This document shows, one piece after another, positions 1 through 8,349 of a stretch of 64,000 nucleotides of DNA. Every line of letters begins with the position of its first letter. Within the stretch, counting starts at the first letter, position 1. The notes beneath the pieces are model-generated. The model saw only the letters and a program-made list of their open reading frames with translations, had not been told where the DNA came from and made no database searches. The position numbers and the translations under genes are program-made. Source of the stretch: ZC4RG29 sp036563875 (GTDB taxonomy: Bacteria > Bacteroidota > Bacteroidia > Cytophagales > Cyclobacteriaceae); the NCBI GenBank assembly GCA_036563875.1, contig DATCLO010000110.1:22217-86216 (forward strand), in the 5' to 3' direction.

Positions 1-176
1 TGATTGGATGCGAAGCTGAGGTGGTTTGGTGGGTGCCAATCCTGCGTCGCCACCACCAACTCAAACTGCTCCTGCAGTTTGTTGACAAGTGGAATGATCT
101 TCTCTCCTTCTTTTACTTCGAGATTGCCTCCCGTGGTAAAGTCGTATTGTATATCGACAAGAATCAAAGCCTTCAT
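1..176 (-). CDS. pncA: Nicotinamidase PncA (3' part cut by window edge)
   Basis: Reading the minus strand from the ATG at 176 gives an open frame to the left edge that starts MKALILVDIQYDF and continues with GGNLEVKEGEKIIPLVNKL and VVATQDWHPPNHLSF. This is the N-terminal third of nicotinamidase/pyrazinamidase (isochorismatase-like hydrolase fold). The first Asp of VDIQYDF is the catalytic Asp of the family, and DWH supplies metal ligands. The enzyme deamidates nicotinamide to nicotinate, the substrate of PncB. Its ATG overlaps the pncB stop (ATGA, 173-176), so the two genes are probably translationally coupled as pncB-pncA. The catalytic Cys and the end of the protein lie outside the window. 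Confidence 0.9.
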   Translation of the reverse strand, partial: MKALILVDIQYDFTTGGNLEVKEGEKIIPLVNKLQEQFELVVATQDWHPPNHLSFASN

Positions 177-1594
177 GCCATCGCTTGTTTCAGTTCCGTT
201 CTCAGGCGTTCACGCAATTCGGCAAGTCCAGGGCTAAGTCCCACCTTGTACAGGTGAGGAAATTGAAAGCGTTTATACTCCGGAGGAAGCAATGCCAGAC
301 GTTGCCGGGCATAAGTTGCAATTTGTTCGAGGGGAATGGGTTCATCCGTCATCCGTCCGTTCTCCATCACCTTATGCAACAGCGGTTCGAGTCTATAGGT
401 TTTCAGTGACATTGACTTTCCAGCCTCGAATGGATGAGACATTCCGGGAATATTTTGTTCGTCTGCCAGCGCTACAACATCTGCACCTGCAAAAAGGTTG
501 TCTCCATTGATCGCCCGATAGACTTGCTTGACGCCGGGTAAGGTGGTTTTGGAAAGAGATTCTGAAAGTTTAATGCGTGGCTTTTCCTGAAAGTAGCTGA
601 GCTTGTATACGCCATCGAGGGCAGCGTCAGGTTTTCCCGTAACCAGGCTGGTGCCCACGCCGTAAATGTCGATAGGCGCTCCCTGATCGACGAGGCTTTT
701 GATTACATACTCGTCAAGTTGATTTGAAGCTGCGATGCGTACGTACGACAAGCCGGCGTCGTCGAGCATGGCCCTTGCGCGCTTGGCCAGGTAAGCGAGG
801 TCGCCACTGTCGAGACGGATAGCCACAAGCCGATGCCCGCGCGCTTCCATTTCGCGCGCCACGGTAATCGCGTTGGGCACGCCGCTTTCGAGTGTACTGT
901 AAGTGTCGACAAGCAGAACACAATCATTTGGTCGGCTTTCGGCAAAGTAGCGGAATGCCGTCAGTTCGTCGCCAAAGCTCTGGATCAGTGAATGCGCCAT
1001 GGTTCCGGAAGCCGGAACACCGAACTGCATGGCAGCGGCAACGTTACTCGTGGAGTTAAAACCTCCGACAAGGCATGCGCGGGTTGCGTGCAAGCCACCA
1101 AGACCCTGAGCTCGCCTCAGGCCGAAGTCCATAAGTATGGCATCTCCCGCGACGTAGCGAATACGCGCGGCTTTTGTAGCCACAAGGGTCTGAAAGTTGA
1201 GCAGGTTCAGCAGTAGTGTTTCGACAAGCTGGGCGTCAAGAATGCTACCCTCGACGCGCAGAACAGGGGCAGTTGGAAACACCACGTCGCCTTCCCGTGC
1301 AGAGTAGATGGTACCTCGGAAGTGCCAGTCGCGCAAGTGGTCAACATAATCAGGCGCGAACTTGTTACGCCTCAAAAAATCAAGATCCTCCTCCGTAAAC
1401 CTAAGTCCTTCGAGAATGTCAAGAAGGTCGCCAAGGCCAGCAAACAGCGCATAGCCTCCGCCGAACGGTAGCTTTCGAAAGAAGTAGTCGAAGACTGCAC
1501 GGTCGTTATGATGGCCGGACTGAAAGTATACCTGCCCCATCGTAATCTGGTAGAGGTCGGTATAGCTTGCTGACAGGGCAGACTGAAGCGTCAT
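173..1594 (-). CDS. pncB: Nicotinate phosphoribosyltransferase
   Basis: A 473-aa protein of the PncB family, which makes nicotinate mononucleotide from nicotinate and PRPP in the Preiss-Handler NAD salvage pathway. Recognisable segments include SYTDLYQITMGQVYF near the N-terminus, the FRKLPFGGGYALFAGL stretch, DFGLRRAQG, and RLDSGDL in the C-terminal half, all typical of the family. The open frame extends 25 codons further upstream (to 1669), but that extension has no family character, so the ATG at 1594 (MTLQSALSASYTDLY) is preferred. It is divergent from rpiB and overlaps pncA by 4 nt. No clear ribosome binding site is visible, as is usual in Bacteroidota. Confidence 0.92.
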   Translation of the reverse strand: MTLQSALSASYTDLYQITMGQVYFQSGHHNDRAVFDYFFRKLPFGGGYALFAGLGDLLDILEGLRFTEEDLDFLRRNKFAPDYVDHLRDWHFRGTIYSAREGDVVFPTAPVLRVEGSILDAQLVETLLLNLLNFQTLVATKAARIRYVAGDAILMDFGLRRAQGLGGLHATRACLVGGFNSTSNVAAAMQFGVPASGTMAHSLIQSFGDELTAFRYFAESRPNDCVLLVDTYSTLESGVPNAITVAREMEARGHRLVAIRLDSGDLAYLAKRARAMLDDAGLSYVRIAASNQLDEYVIKSLVDQGAPIDIYGVGTSLVTGKPDAALDGVYKLSYFQEKPRIKLSESLSKTTLPGVKQVYRAINGDNLFAGADVVALADEQNIPGMSHPFEAGKSMSLKTYRLEPLLHKVMENGRMTDEPIPLEQIATYARQRLALLPPEYKRFQFPHLYKVGLSPGLAELRERLRTELKQAMA

Positions 1595-1744
1595 CGTGCA
1601 ATCGTTATTGCCGGTTACAATATAGCAATTCGGTGCAATCGGTATTCGGTACCGGACAGTCTGTGACAAGCGGTATGGGAATCGAACAAAACATTAATAA
1701 AAGTCACTCTAAATTATGATCTTAGCTGCGAAATTTGGCCGAAT

Positions 1745-2191
1745 ATGAAGATTGGAATTGCCGCAGATCACGGAGGCTATGCACTTAAGGAATCTCTGGT
1801 GAGGTATCTTCGGTCGCGTAACTACGAAGTTAAAGACTTTGGTGCCTACAGCAGGGATGATCAGGATGACTATCCTGATTTTGTAGTGCCCCTTGCGCAG
1901 GCTGTTGCATCCGGAGAAGTGGACCGGGGCATAGCCGTATGCGGTAGTGGTGTCGGCGCGTCAATAGCTGCCAACAAAGTAAAGGGGGTGCGCGCTGCCT
2001 TGATCAGCGACCCTTTTTCCGCACGGCAGGGCGTAGAGGACGATGATATGAATCTGATTTGCCTTGGTGGACGCGTGATTGGCGAACGATTGGCGGAAGT
2101 GTTTGTTGATGGATTCCTTAATGCCGCATTTAGCGGAGCTGAGCGTCACAAACGCAGACTTGCGAAAGTAAAGAGCCTGGAAAACAAATGA
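1745..2191 (+). CDS. rpiB: Ribose-5-phosphate isomerase B
   Basis: A 148-aa member of the RpiB/LacAB family, interconverting ribose 5-phosphate and ribulose 5-phosphate in the cytoplasm. The N-terminus MKIGIAADHGGYALKESL carries the phosphate-binding DHGG motif, and CGSGVGASIAANK holds the active-site Cys and the anion-binding loop. The length matches the family. It is the first gene of an apparent pentose phosphate operon; gnd follows after 33 nt. The 150-nt gap upstream is shared with the divergent pncB and should hold both promoters, though no clean TAnnTTTG element was identified there. Confidence 0.92.
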   Translation: MKIGIAADHGGYALKESLVRYLRSRNYEVKDFGAYSRDDQDDYPDFVVPLAQAVASGEVDRGIAVCGSGVGASIAANKVKGVRAALISDPFSARQGVEDDDMNLICLGGRVIGERLAEVFVDGFLNAAFSGAERHKRRLAKVKSLENK

Positions 2192-2224
2192 AGCCTCTCA
2201 TGACTGAGAAATTATCAACCCGCT

Positions 2225-3643
2225 ATGCAAGAGAAATATATTTTTGGCATGATCGGATTGGGCACTATGGGTCGAAACCTGTTGCTCAACATGGGCGATC
2301 ATGGCTTTCGAGTTTGTGGATTCGATAGAGACCCTCAGAAGGTAACCCAACTCGAACGGGAATTCAACAACAACGAAGGCGTTCGCGGGTTCAATCACCT
2401 TTCTGAATTTGTCAGAGCACTTGACAGGCCCCGGGCCATTATGATGCTCGTGCCTGCAGGAGCACCGGTAGACGACGTGATCAAAGAGATTACACCCCTG
2501 CTCGATAAAGGCGATCTGCTTATTGACGGAGGCAATTCCCATTTCGTCGACACTGCCCGGAGGGCCAAAGAGCTACGCGAAAGTGGAATTCACTTTTTCG
2601 GAATGGGTATTTCCGGGGGTCAGGACGGCGCGCGAAACGGGCCGAGTATGATGCCCGGAGGAGATCCGGTAGCTTATCGCACCGTTCAGTCGCTGTTTGA
2701 AACCGTAGCGGCTAAAGTCGACCGCAAGCCTTGCGTGACTTACATCGGCCCGGGCGGTTCAGGTCATTTCGTAAAGATGGTTCACAACGGCATTGAGTAT
2801 GCCGTAATGCAAATTATCGCCGAAACATATGAGATGCTGCACAAAGGTCTCGGTCTTCAGGGCGATGAGATCCACGACATCTTTGCCGCATGGAACGAGG
2901 GACGGCTGCGTTCATATCTCATGGAAATAACCCGCGACATCCTCGCCTACCGTGAGCGCGGAACATTTCACCTTCTGCTGGAGGACATTAAGGATGAAGC
3001 CAAGGCGAAAGGAACCGGAAAGTGGACATCGCAGGTGGCTATGGAGATTCAGGTTCCCATTCCCACCATTGACATCGCGGTATCCATGCGCGATCTGTCG
3101 AGCTACAAAAACCTGCGCATCGCATCGAGTGTACGCTACGCATCGCCCGCTGCCATTGGAGCAGACACGAAGCCTTTTCTCGTGGCACTTGAACAGGCGC
3201 TCTATTTTGCGACCATCATTGCATACGCCCAGGGCATGCACTTGCTGTCGCGTGCCTCGGAAGTATTTCATTACAACCTGAAGCTCGACAAGATTGCGCT
3301 GATCTGGAGAGGCGGGTGCATTATTCGGTCGGCATTCCTGGATGAAATCTTCAGGGCTTACCAACAAAACCCCGGACTGATTCACCTCATGCTCGATCAA
3401 AAAGTCGCATCGCTGCTCAAGGGCAGTGAACAAAGCATGCGTACTGTCGTTTCAACCGCCACTGCATCCGGAGTTGCCATTCCTGCGTATACATCAGCAC
3501 TAAGCTACTTTGATACCATCCGAAGTGAACACATGCCTACGAACCTGATTCAGGCACAACGCGATTACTTCGGGGCCCACACCTATGAGCGCGTCGACAA
3601 GGAAGGAGTATTTCATACCGACTGGTTGCAAAGGGAACACTAA
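2225..3643 (+). CDS. gnd: 6-phosphogluconate dehydrogenase (decarboxylating)
   Basis: A 472-aa enzyme that oxidatively decarboxylates 6-phosphogluconate to ribulose 5-phosphate with reduction of NADP. The N-terminal Rossmann motif reads GMIGLGTMGRNLLLNM; the substrate-binding GISGGQDGARNGPSMMPGG and the catalytic stretch GGSGHFVKMVHNGIEY (Lys and Asn of the active site) follow, and the all-alpha C-terminal domain is complete. It lies between rpiB and zwf with 33- and 30-nt gaps, consistent with one transcript for the oxidative pentose phosphate branch. Confidence 0.96.
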   Translation: MQEKYIFGMIGLGTMGRNLLLNMGDHGFRVCGFDRDPQKVTQLEREFNNNEGVRGFNHLSEFVRALDRPRAIMMLVPAGAPVDDVIKEITPLLDKGDLLIDGGNSHFVDTARRAKELRESGIHFFGMGISGGQDGARNGPSMMPGGDPVAYRTVQSLFETVAAKVDRKPCVTYIGPGGSGHFVKMVHNGIEYAVMQIIAETYEMLHKGLGLQGDEIHDIFAAWNEGRLRSYLMEITRDILAYRERGTFHLLLEDIKDEAKAKGTGKWTSQVAMEIQVPIPTIDIAVSMRDLSSYKNLRIASSVRYASPAAIGADTKPFLVALEQALYFATIIAYAQGMHLLSRASEVFHYNLKLDKIALIWRGGCIIRSAFLDEIFRAYQQNPGLIHLMLDQKVASLLKGSEQSMRTVVSTATASGVAIPAYTSALSYFDTIRSEHMPTNLIQAQRDYFGAHTYERVDKEGVFHTDWLQREH

Positions 3644-3673
3644 ACACCAGAGGTAACATTAAAACAAAGGGAC

Positions 3674-5197
3674 ATGGCAAAGACACCGCTCGTAAACGAC
3701 GGCACCGTATTCTTTATCTTCGGTGGTACAGGCGACCTTACATCACGCAAAATCATACCGGCACTGTACAATCTGTATCTCGACGGATGGATGCCGCCTC
3801 GTTTTGCAATTATAGGACTTGGGCGTACGCAACTTAACCACGACCAATACCGTGATCAGCTTGCACAGGGAGTAAATAAATTTTCGCGTCGCGGCAAGGC
3901 AGACAACGAACAATGGAAAACGTTTGCTGAGCGTATAGAGTATCAGGTATCTGAAATTTCCAGCATCGATGCGTACGCATTGCAGGCTGAGACCATTGAT
4001 CGGTTCCGGTCGGAGTGGAAAGAAGATCCAATTGTAATATACTACCTGGCTGTGGCACCGCGATTCTTCACGACCATCGCCCAGAATCTGGCAGCACAAG
4101 GACTTGCGCGCGAATTGAAGAAGTCGCGTATTGTTATTGAGAAGCCTTTCGGCCACGACCTCGAATCCGCTCGCGCATTGAATAAATTGCTGTGCAGCAT
4201 CTTCGAGGAAAATCAGATCTATCGGATCGATCACTACCTCGGCAAAGAAACCGTACAAAATCTCCTTGCCTTCCGCTTTGCGAATTCGGTGCTTGAGCCC
4301 ATATGGAACAGGAACTACATCGACCATGTACAGATATCGGTGACAGAACAACTTGGTGTGGAAGATCGCGGTGGATACTACGATGAAGCTGGCGCACTTC
4401 GCGACATGATTCAGAATCACTTGCTTCAGCTGCTTTGCCTCGTGGCGATGGAACCGCCTGTGAGCTTTCAGGCCGATGAAATCCGGAACAGAAAGGTCGA
4501 TGTCCTTCGCGCCATGCGGAAGTTCGATGCGGAAGCGATCAAAAAGGGAGCGGTACGCGGACAATACGGTCGTGGATGGCTGGAAGGAAAAGAAGTGCCT
4601 GCTTATCGCGAAGAGAAGGGCGTAAACCCGTCCTCCAATACGGAGACATTCGCGGCGATTAAGTTTTTCATTGACAACTGGCGGTGGCAGAATGTGCCGT
4701 TTTATGTCAGGACAGGCAAGCGCCTGCACCAGTCTGCTTCGGTAATTTCAATCCAGTTTCGCGACGTTCCTCACCTCATCTTCCCGACTGAAACGCTGGA
4801 AAGCTGGCAACAGAATCGCCTCATCATAAGCATTCAACCCGAAATGAGCATCCGCCTGCAAGTACAGGCGAAGCGACCAGGTCTTGAAATGATGCTCAAT
4901 CCTGTCGATATGATCTTCGACTACAAAGGCACATATCCTGACCAAAGCCCGGAAGCTTATGAAACCCTCCTTCTGGACACCATGCTCGGCGACCAAACGC
5001 TCTTTATGCGGGGCGACCAGGTTGAAGTTGCCTGGGAATTGCTTATGCCCATCCTGAATGCCTGGGAACGAAAGAAGAGTTTGAATTTTCCTAACTACGC
5101 GGCCGATTCATGGGGACCAGAAATTGCAGAGGCGCTGATTGCCCGCGATGGCTTCCATTGGTTTACGCTGCCTGTGAATAACCGTTATGGTGGATAG
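3674..5197 (+). CDS. zwf: Glucose-6-phosphate 1-dehydrogenase
   Basis: A 507-aa enzyme oxidising glucose 6-phosphate to 6-phosphogluconolactone with reduction of NAD(P). The coenzyme motif FGGTGDLTSRKIIPALYNL is at residues 13-31, and RIDHYLGKETVQNLLAFRF is the substrate-binding and catalytic signature with the active-site His and Lys. Length and C-terminal domain are normal. Its last 11 nt overlap pgl, placing the lactone-forming and lactone-hydrolysing enzymes in direct translational proximity. Confidence 0.96.
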   Translation: MAKTPLVNDGTVFFIFGGTGDLTSRKIIPALYNLYLDGWMPPRFAIIGLGRTQLNHDQYRDQLAQGVNKFSRRGKADNEQWKTFAERIEYQVSEISSIDAYALQAETIDRFRSEWKEDPIVIYYLAVAPRFFTTIAQNLAAQGLARELKKSRIVIEKPFGHDLESARALNKLLCSIFEENQIYRIDHYLGKETVQNLLAFRFANSVLEPIWNRNYIDHVQISVTEQLGVEDRGGYYDEAGALRDMIQNHLLQLLCLVAMEPPVSFQADEIRNRKVDVLRAMRKFDAEAIKKGAVRGQYGRGWLEGKEVPAYREEKGVNPSSNTETFAAIKFFIDNWRWQNVPFYVRTGKRLHQSASVISIQFRDVPHLIFPTETLESWQQNRLIISIQPEMSIRLQVQAKRPGLEMMLNPVDMIFDYKGTYPDQSPEAYETLLLDTMLGDQTLFMRGDQVEVAWELLMPILNAWERKKSLNFPNYAADSWGPEIAEALIARDGFHWFTLPVNNRYGG

Positions 5198-5915
5198 CGA
5201 ATTTCATATTCTGCCCGACAGCACCAGTCTCATCGAGTCAGCTGCTGATTTCCTGCGCAACGCGATTAACCAAGTTGTATCGACAAAGCCATTCTGCAGT
5301 GTTGCATTGTCCGGCGGAACTACGCCCAAGGGGCTTTATAAACTCTTAGCATCTCCCCCGTTCGTTACTGGCATTCCATGGACGAAGCTTCGCTTCTTTC
5401 TTGGTGATGAAAGGTATGTTCCGCACGATCATCCCGACAGCAATTACAAGATGATCCGGGAGAGCCTTTTCAGCGATCGGGAACCTGAGGCCGGCACGTT
5501 ATTCCCGGTAGATACAAGCCTTCCCTCTCATAAAGCTGCAGCGGAATACGAACGTACCTTAAGAAAACAGATTGGTGACGATGGCTCGTTCGACATCATC
5601 TTGCTTGGTCTTGGCGATGATGCGCATACAGCTTCACTTTTCCCCAACACGACGGCGTTGGAAGAAAAAACCGCATGGGTTACGGACGTGTATGTAGAAA
5701 AACTGAAATCGCGTCGCATCACATTCACCTTTCCGTTAATCAACGCAGCCCGTATTATTACCTTCCTTGTGAGCGGTAGCGCCAAAGCTGCTGCCGTGCG
5801 CAACGTCATCAGAGGGCCGCGCGCACCACACAACTATCCTGCCCAGTGTGTAGAGCCTCGTAACGGCGTCGTCCATTGGTTCGTTGATAAGGATGCCGCA
5901 AGCGAATTGAAATAG
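5187..5915 (+). CDS. pgl: 6-phosphogluconolactonase
   Basis: A 242-aa DevB/Pgl-type lactonase of the NagB-like fold, hydrolysing 6-phosphogluconolactone. Typical motifs are ALSGGTTPKGLYKLL, the FFLGDERYVPHDHPDSNY segment and LLGLGDDAHTASLFP. It starts inside the 3' end of zwf (11-nt overlap) and closes the rpiB-gnd-zwf-pgl operon. The 148-nt gap downstream, before the GMC oxidoreductase, is AT-rich with an A/T run but no convincing terminator hairpin. Confidence 0.93.
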   Translation: MVDSEFHILPDSTSLIESAADFLRNAINQVVSTKPFCSVALSGGTTPKGLYKLLASPPFVTGIPWTKLRFFLGDERYVPHDHPDSNYKMIRESLFSDREPEAGTLFPVDTSLPSHKAAAEYERTLRKQIGDDGSFDIILLGLGDDAHTASLFPNTTALEEKTAWVTDVYVEKLKSRRITFTFPLINAARIITFLVSGSAKAAAVRNVIRGPRAPHNYPAQCVEPRNGVVHWFVDKDAASELK

Positions 5916-6063
5916 CCAAAATACTGCCGTAGAAATCGCTCATAATGCGGGTGTTGAGGGCGAAATCGCGATTGAGAGAATTTTTTTCATGCGGAAAAAT
6001 AAATTATTCTTATTTTCATCGCGTTTTCAGAAACCTGAAAGGATATAAAAACAAGCAACAAGG

Positions 6064-7743
6064 ATGCAAGAAAATGTTTTTGACGCTATTGTAGTCGGCT
6101 CCGGCATCAGCGGGGGATGGGCAGCAAAAGAATTGTGTGAGAAAGGCTTAAAAGTCATCATGCTGGAGCGTGGGCCGAATGTTGAACATATTAAGGATTA
6201 TCACAGCGCAACGAAACATCCGTGGGAGTTTCCTCATCGCGGTTCGCGCACCCAACAAATGATAAAAGACTATCCGGTTCTGAAGCGGGATTATCCGTTG
6301 AACGAAATGAACCTGGAATGGTGGGCAAGCGATAAGGATTGTCCCTACACGGAAATCAAGCGATTCGATTGGTTCCGGGGATACCAGGTGGGTGGCCGCT
6401 CCCTGATGTGGGGAAGGCAAAGTTATCGCCTCTCCGACCTCGACTTCGAGGCCAATGCCCGCGAAGGCATTGCTATTGACTGGCCCGTGCGATACAAAGA
6501 CATCGAACCGTGGTATGATTACGTCGAGAAATTTGCTGGCATAAGCGGCAACCGCGATGGTATTGCCCACCTCCCCGATGGTCAGTTCCTGCCGCCTATG
6601 GAGTTGAATTGCGTTGAAAAGGACGTCGCAGCGCGCATCAAATCGACATTCGGCGGCAAACGTCATATGATCATCGGACGATCAGCCAACGTAACAGGCC
6701 CGCTCGCCGGAAGACAACAGTGTCAATTCCGCGATAAGTGCTGGCTCGGATGTCCGTTCGGTGGATACTTCAGCACGCAGTCGTCTACCCTGCCCGCGGC
6801 GATGAAGACGGGAAATCTCACACTGCGTCCATGGAGCATTGTGACTAAAGTATTGTACGATAAGGACAAGAAGCGCGCTACCGGCGTTGAAGTACTCGAC
6901 GCTCAAACGAATCAGACATACGAATACAAGTCGAAAATTGTATTCCTGAACGCTTCAACACTTAATACGACCTGGATACTCATGAACTCCGCCACAGATG
7001 TGTGGCCGGATGGTCTGGGCAGCAGCAGCGGTGAACTTGGCCATAACCTGATGGACCACCATCTGGGCGTAGGCGCCGGAGGCTGGGTTGAAGGTTATGA
7101 AGACAAATATTACTACGGACGCCGTCCGAACGGATTTTATATTCCGAGGTTCCGTAACTTGAACGGCGAAAAGCGGAACTATCTCAGAGGATTCGGTTAT
7201 CAGGGCGCGGCCAGCAGAGAAAACTGGGAGCGCTCAATTGCTGAATACAGCATTGGTGCAGAATTCAAGGAAGCCCTTACTGAACCGGGACGCTGGACTA
7301 TCGGTATGGGCGGATTTGGCGAAATCCTTCCGTATCACGAGAACAAAGTCACGCTCGACAAGACGAAGACAGACAAGTGGGGGTTGAATGTTCTCGCGAT
7401 CGACTGTGAGCTCAAAGAAAACGAGCTCAATATGCGCAAGGACATGCTGAACGACGCCCTGGAAATGCTTGAAGCCGCCGGAGTAAAAGATGTGGGCGGC
7501 GCTGATGGAGATGGTACCCCTGGTCGCGGCATTCACGAAATGGGAACAGCGCGCATGGGCCGTGATCCGAAGACGTCTGTGCTCAACAAATGGAACCAGG
7601 TATGGGATGCGCCAAACGTGTTCATCACCGACGGATCGTTCATGACATCAGCCGCATGTCAGAATCCTTCACTAACTTACATGGCGTTTACTGCGAGAGC
7701 GGCAGACTATGCGGTTCGGGAATTAAAACGCATGAACCTCTAA
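6064..7743 (+). CDS. GMC-family FAD oxidoreductase with iron-sulfur Cys motif
   Basis: A 559-aa flavoprotein. The FAD dinucleotide fold is at residues 9-37 (VVGSGISGGWAAKEL, then VIMLERGP), and the C-terminal GMC_oxred_C half carries IHEMGTARMG and CQNPSLTYMAF. Three cysteines at 220, 226 and 230 (C-x5-C-x3-C, ending CPFGG) match the spacing of the [3Fe-4S] cluster ligands in membrane-linked FAD glucose and fructose dehydrogenases. There is no signal peptide, whereas the next gene has one, which fits export of the large subunit as a hitch-hiker on the Tat-exported small subunit. Likely role: catalytic subunit of a periplasmic sugar or glycoside dehydrogenase, possibly C3-oxidising. The substrate is not shown by the sequence. 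Confidence 0.85.
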   Translation: MQENVFDAIVVGSGISGGWAAKELCEKGLKVIMLERGPNVEHIKDYHSATKHPWEFPHRGSRTQQMIKDYPVLKRDYPLNEMNLEWWASDKDCPYTEIKRFDWFRGYQVGGRSLMWGRQSYRLSDLDFEANAREGIAIDWPVRYKDIEPWYDYVEKFAGISGNRDGIAHLPDGQFLPPMELNCVEKDVAARIKSTFGGKRHMIIGRSANVTGPLAGRQQCQFRDKCWLGCPFGGYFSTQSSTLPAAMKTGNLTLRPWSIVTKVLYDKDKKRATGVEVLDAQTNQTYEYKSKIVFLNASTLNTTWILMNSATDVWPDGLGSSSGELGHNLMDHHLGVGAGGWVEGYEDKYYYGRRPNGFYIPRFRNLNGEKRNYLRGFGYQGAASRENWERSIAEYSIGAEFKEALTEPGRWTIGMGGFGEILPYHENKVTLDKTKTDKWGLNVLAIDCELKENELNMRKDMLNDALEMLEAAGVKDVGGADGDGTPGRGIHEMGTARMGRDPKTSVLNKWNQVWDAPNVFITDGSFMTSAACQNPSLTYMAFTARAADYAVRELKRMNL

Positions 7744-7774
7744 CATTATCCAAGAACGACTAAAGCCTATACGT

Positions 7775-8347
7775 ATGAATAGAAGAGAAGCATTATCGAG
7801 GGTCGCCCTGATTTTTGGTGGAACCATTGTGGGCGCCGAGGCCTTCCTGACCGGCTGCCGCAATAGTTCAATGCCTGCGGAGACCTTGACCTTCTCCCCT
7901 GACGTCATCAGCCTTCTTGATGAAGTCGGTGAAACCATACTGCCCACTACAGCCTCATCACCCGGCGCAAAGGCTGCGGCCATTGGTGAGTTCATGAAAG
8001 TGATCGTAACCGACTGCTACGAGGAAAAGGATCAGCAAATCTTTATGGAAGGCATCGGCAAGCTCAACGAAGCGGCCGACAAGAAATTTGGAAAAGATTT
8101 CATGGACCTTTCCGCCGAAGAAAAGCATGACCTTCTCGTTGAGATCGATGCTGAAGCCAAAGCGTACAGCGAAAGCAAAGGATCTGAAGATCCCAACCAC
8201 TATTTCACGCTGATGAAGCAACTCACGCTGTGGGGATACTTTACATCTGAAGTAGGCGCTACCAAAGCGCTGCGATACGTGCCTGTCCCCGGCCGGTATG
8301 AAGGCTGCATCGAGTACAAGAAGGGCGAAAAGGCCTGGGCCTTGTAG
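7775..8347 (+). CDS. Gluconate 2-dehydrogenase subunit 3-like small subunit, Tat signal
   Basis: A 190-aa protein starting MNRREALSRVALIFGG with a twin-arginine motif at residues 3-4 and a hydrophobic stretch ending in LTGC (Cys28). The leader could therefore be Tat-dependent and also a lipoprotein signal. The rest, including SLLDEVGETILPTT and the Trp/Tyr-rich LWGYFTSEVGATKALRYVPVPG near the C-terminus, matches the gluconate 2-dehydrogenase subunit 3 family. It sits 31 nt after the GMC gene. In known enzymes of this class the small subunit chaperones and co-exports the FAD subunit. Confidence 0.85.
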   Translation: MNRREALSRVALIFGGTIVGAEAFLTGCRNSSMPAETLTFSPDVISLLDEVGETILPTTASSPGAKAAAIGEFMKVIVTDCYEEKDQQIFMEGIGKLNEAADKKFGKDFMDLSAEEKHDLLVEIDAEAKAYSESKGSEDPNHYFTLMKQLTLWGYFTSEVGATKALRYVPVPGRYEGCIEYKKGEKAWAL

Positions 8348-8349
8348 AT

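Noticed and set aside
1595..1669. 25-codon upstream extension of pncB
   Set aside because: No family similarity in those residues, and family members start near SALSASYTDLY.
5916..6063. Terminator after pgl
   Set aside because: A T7 run exists near 5985 but the preceding sequence does not form a stable stem.
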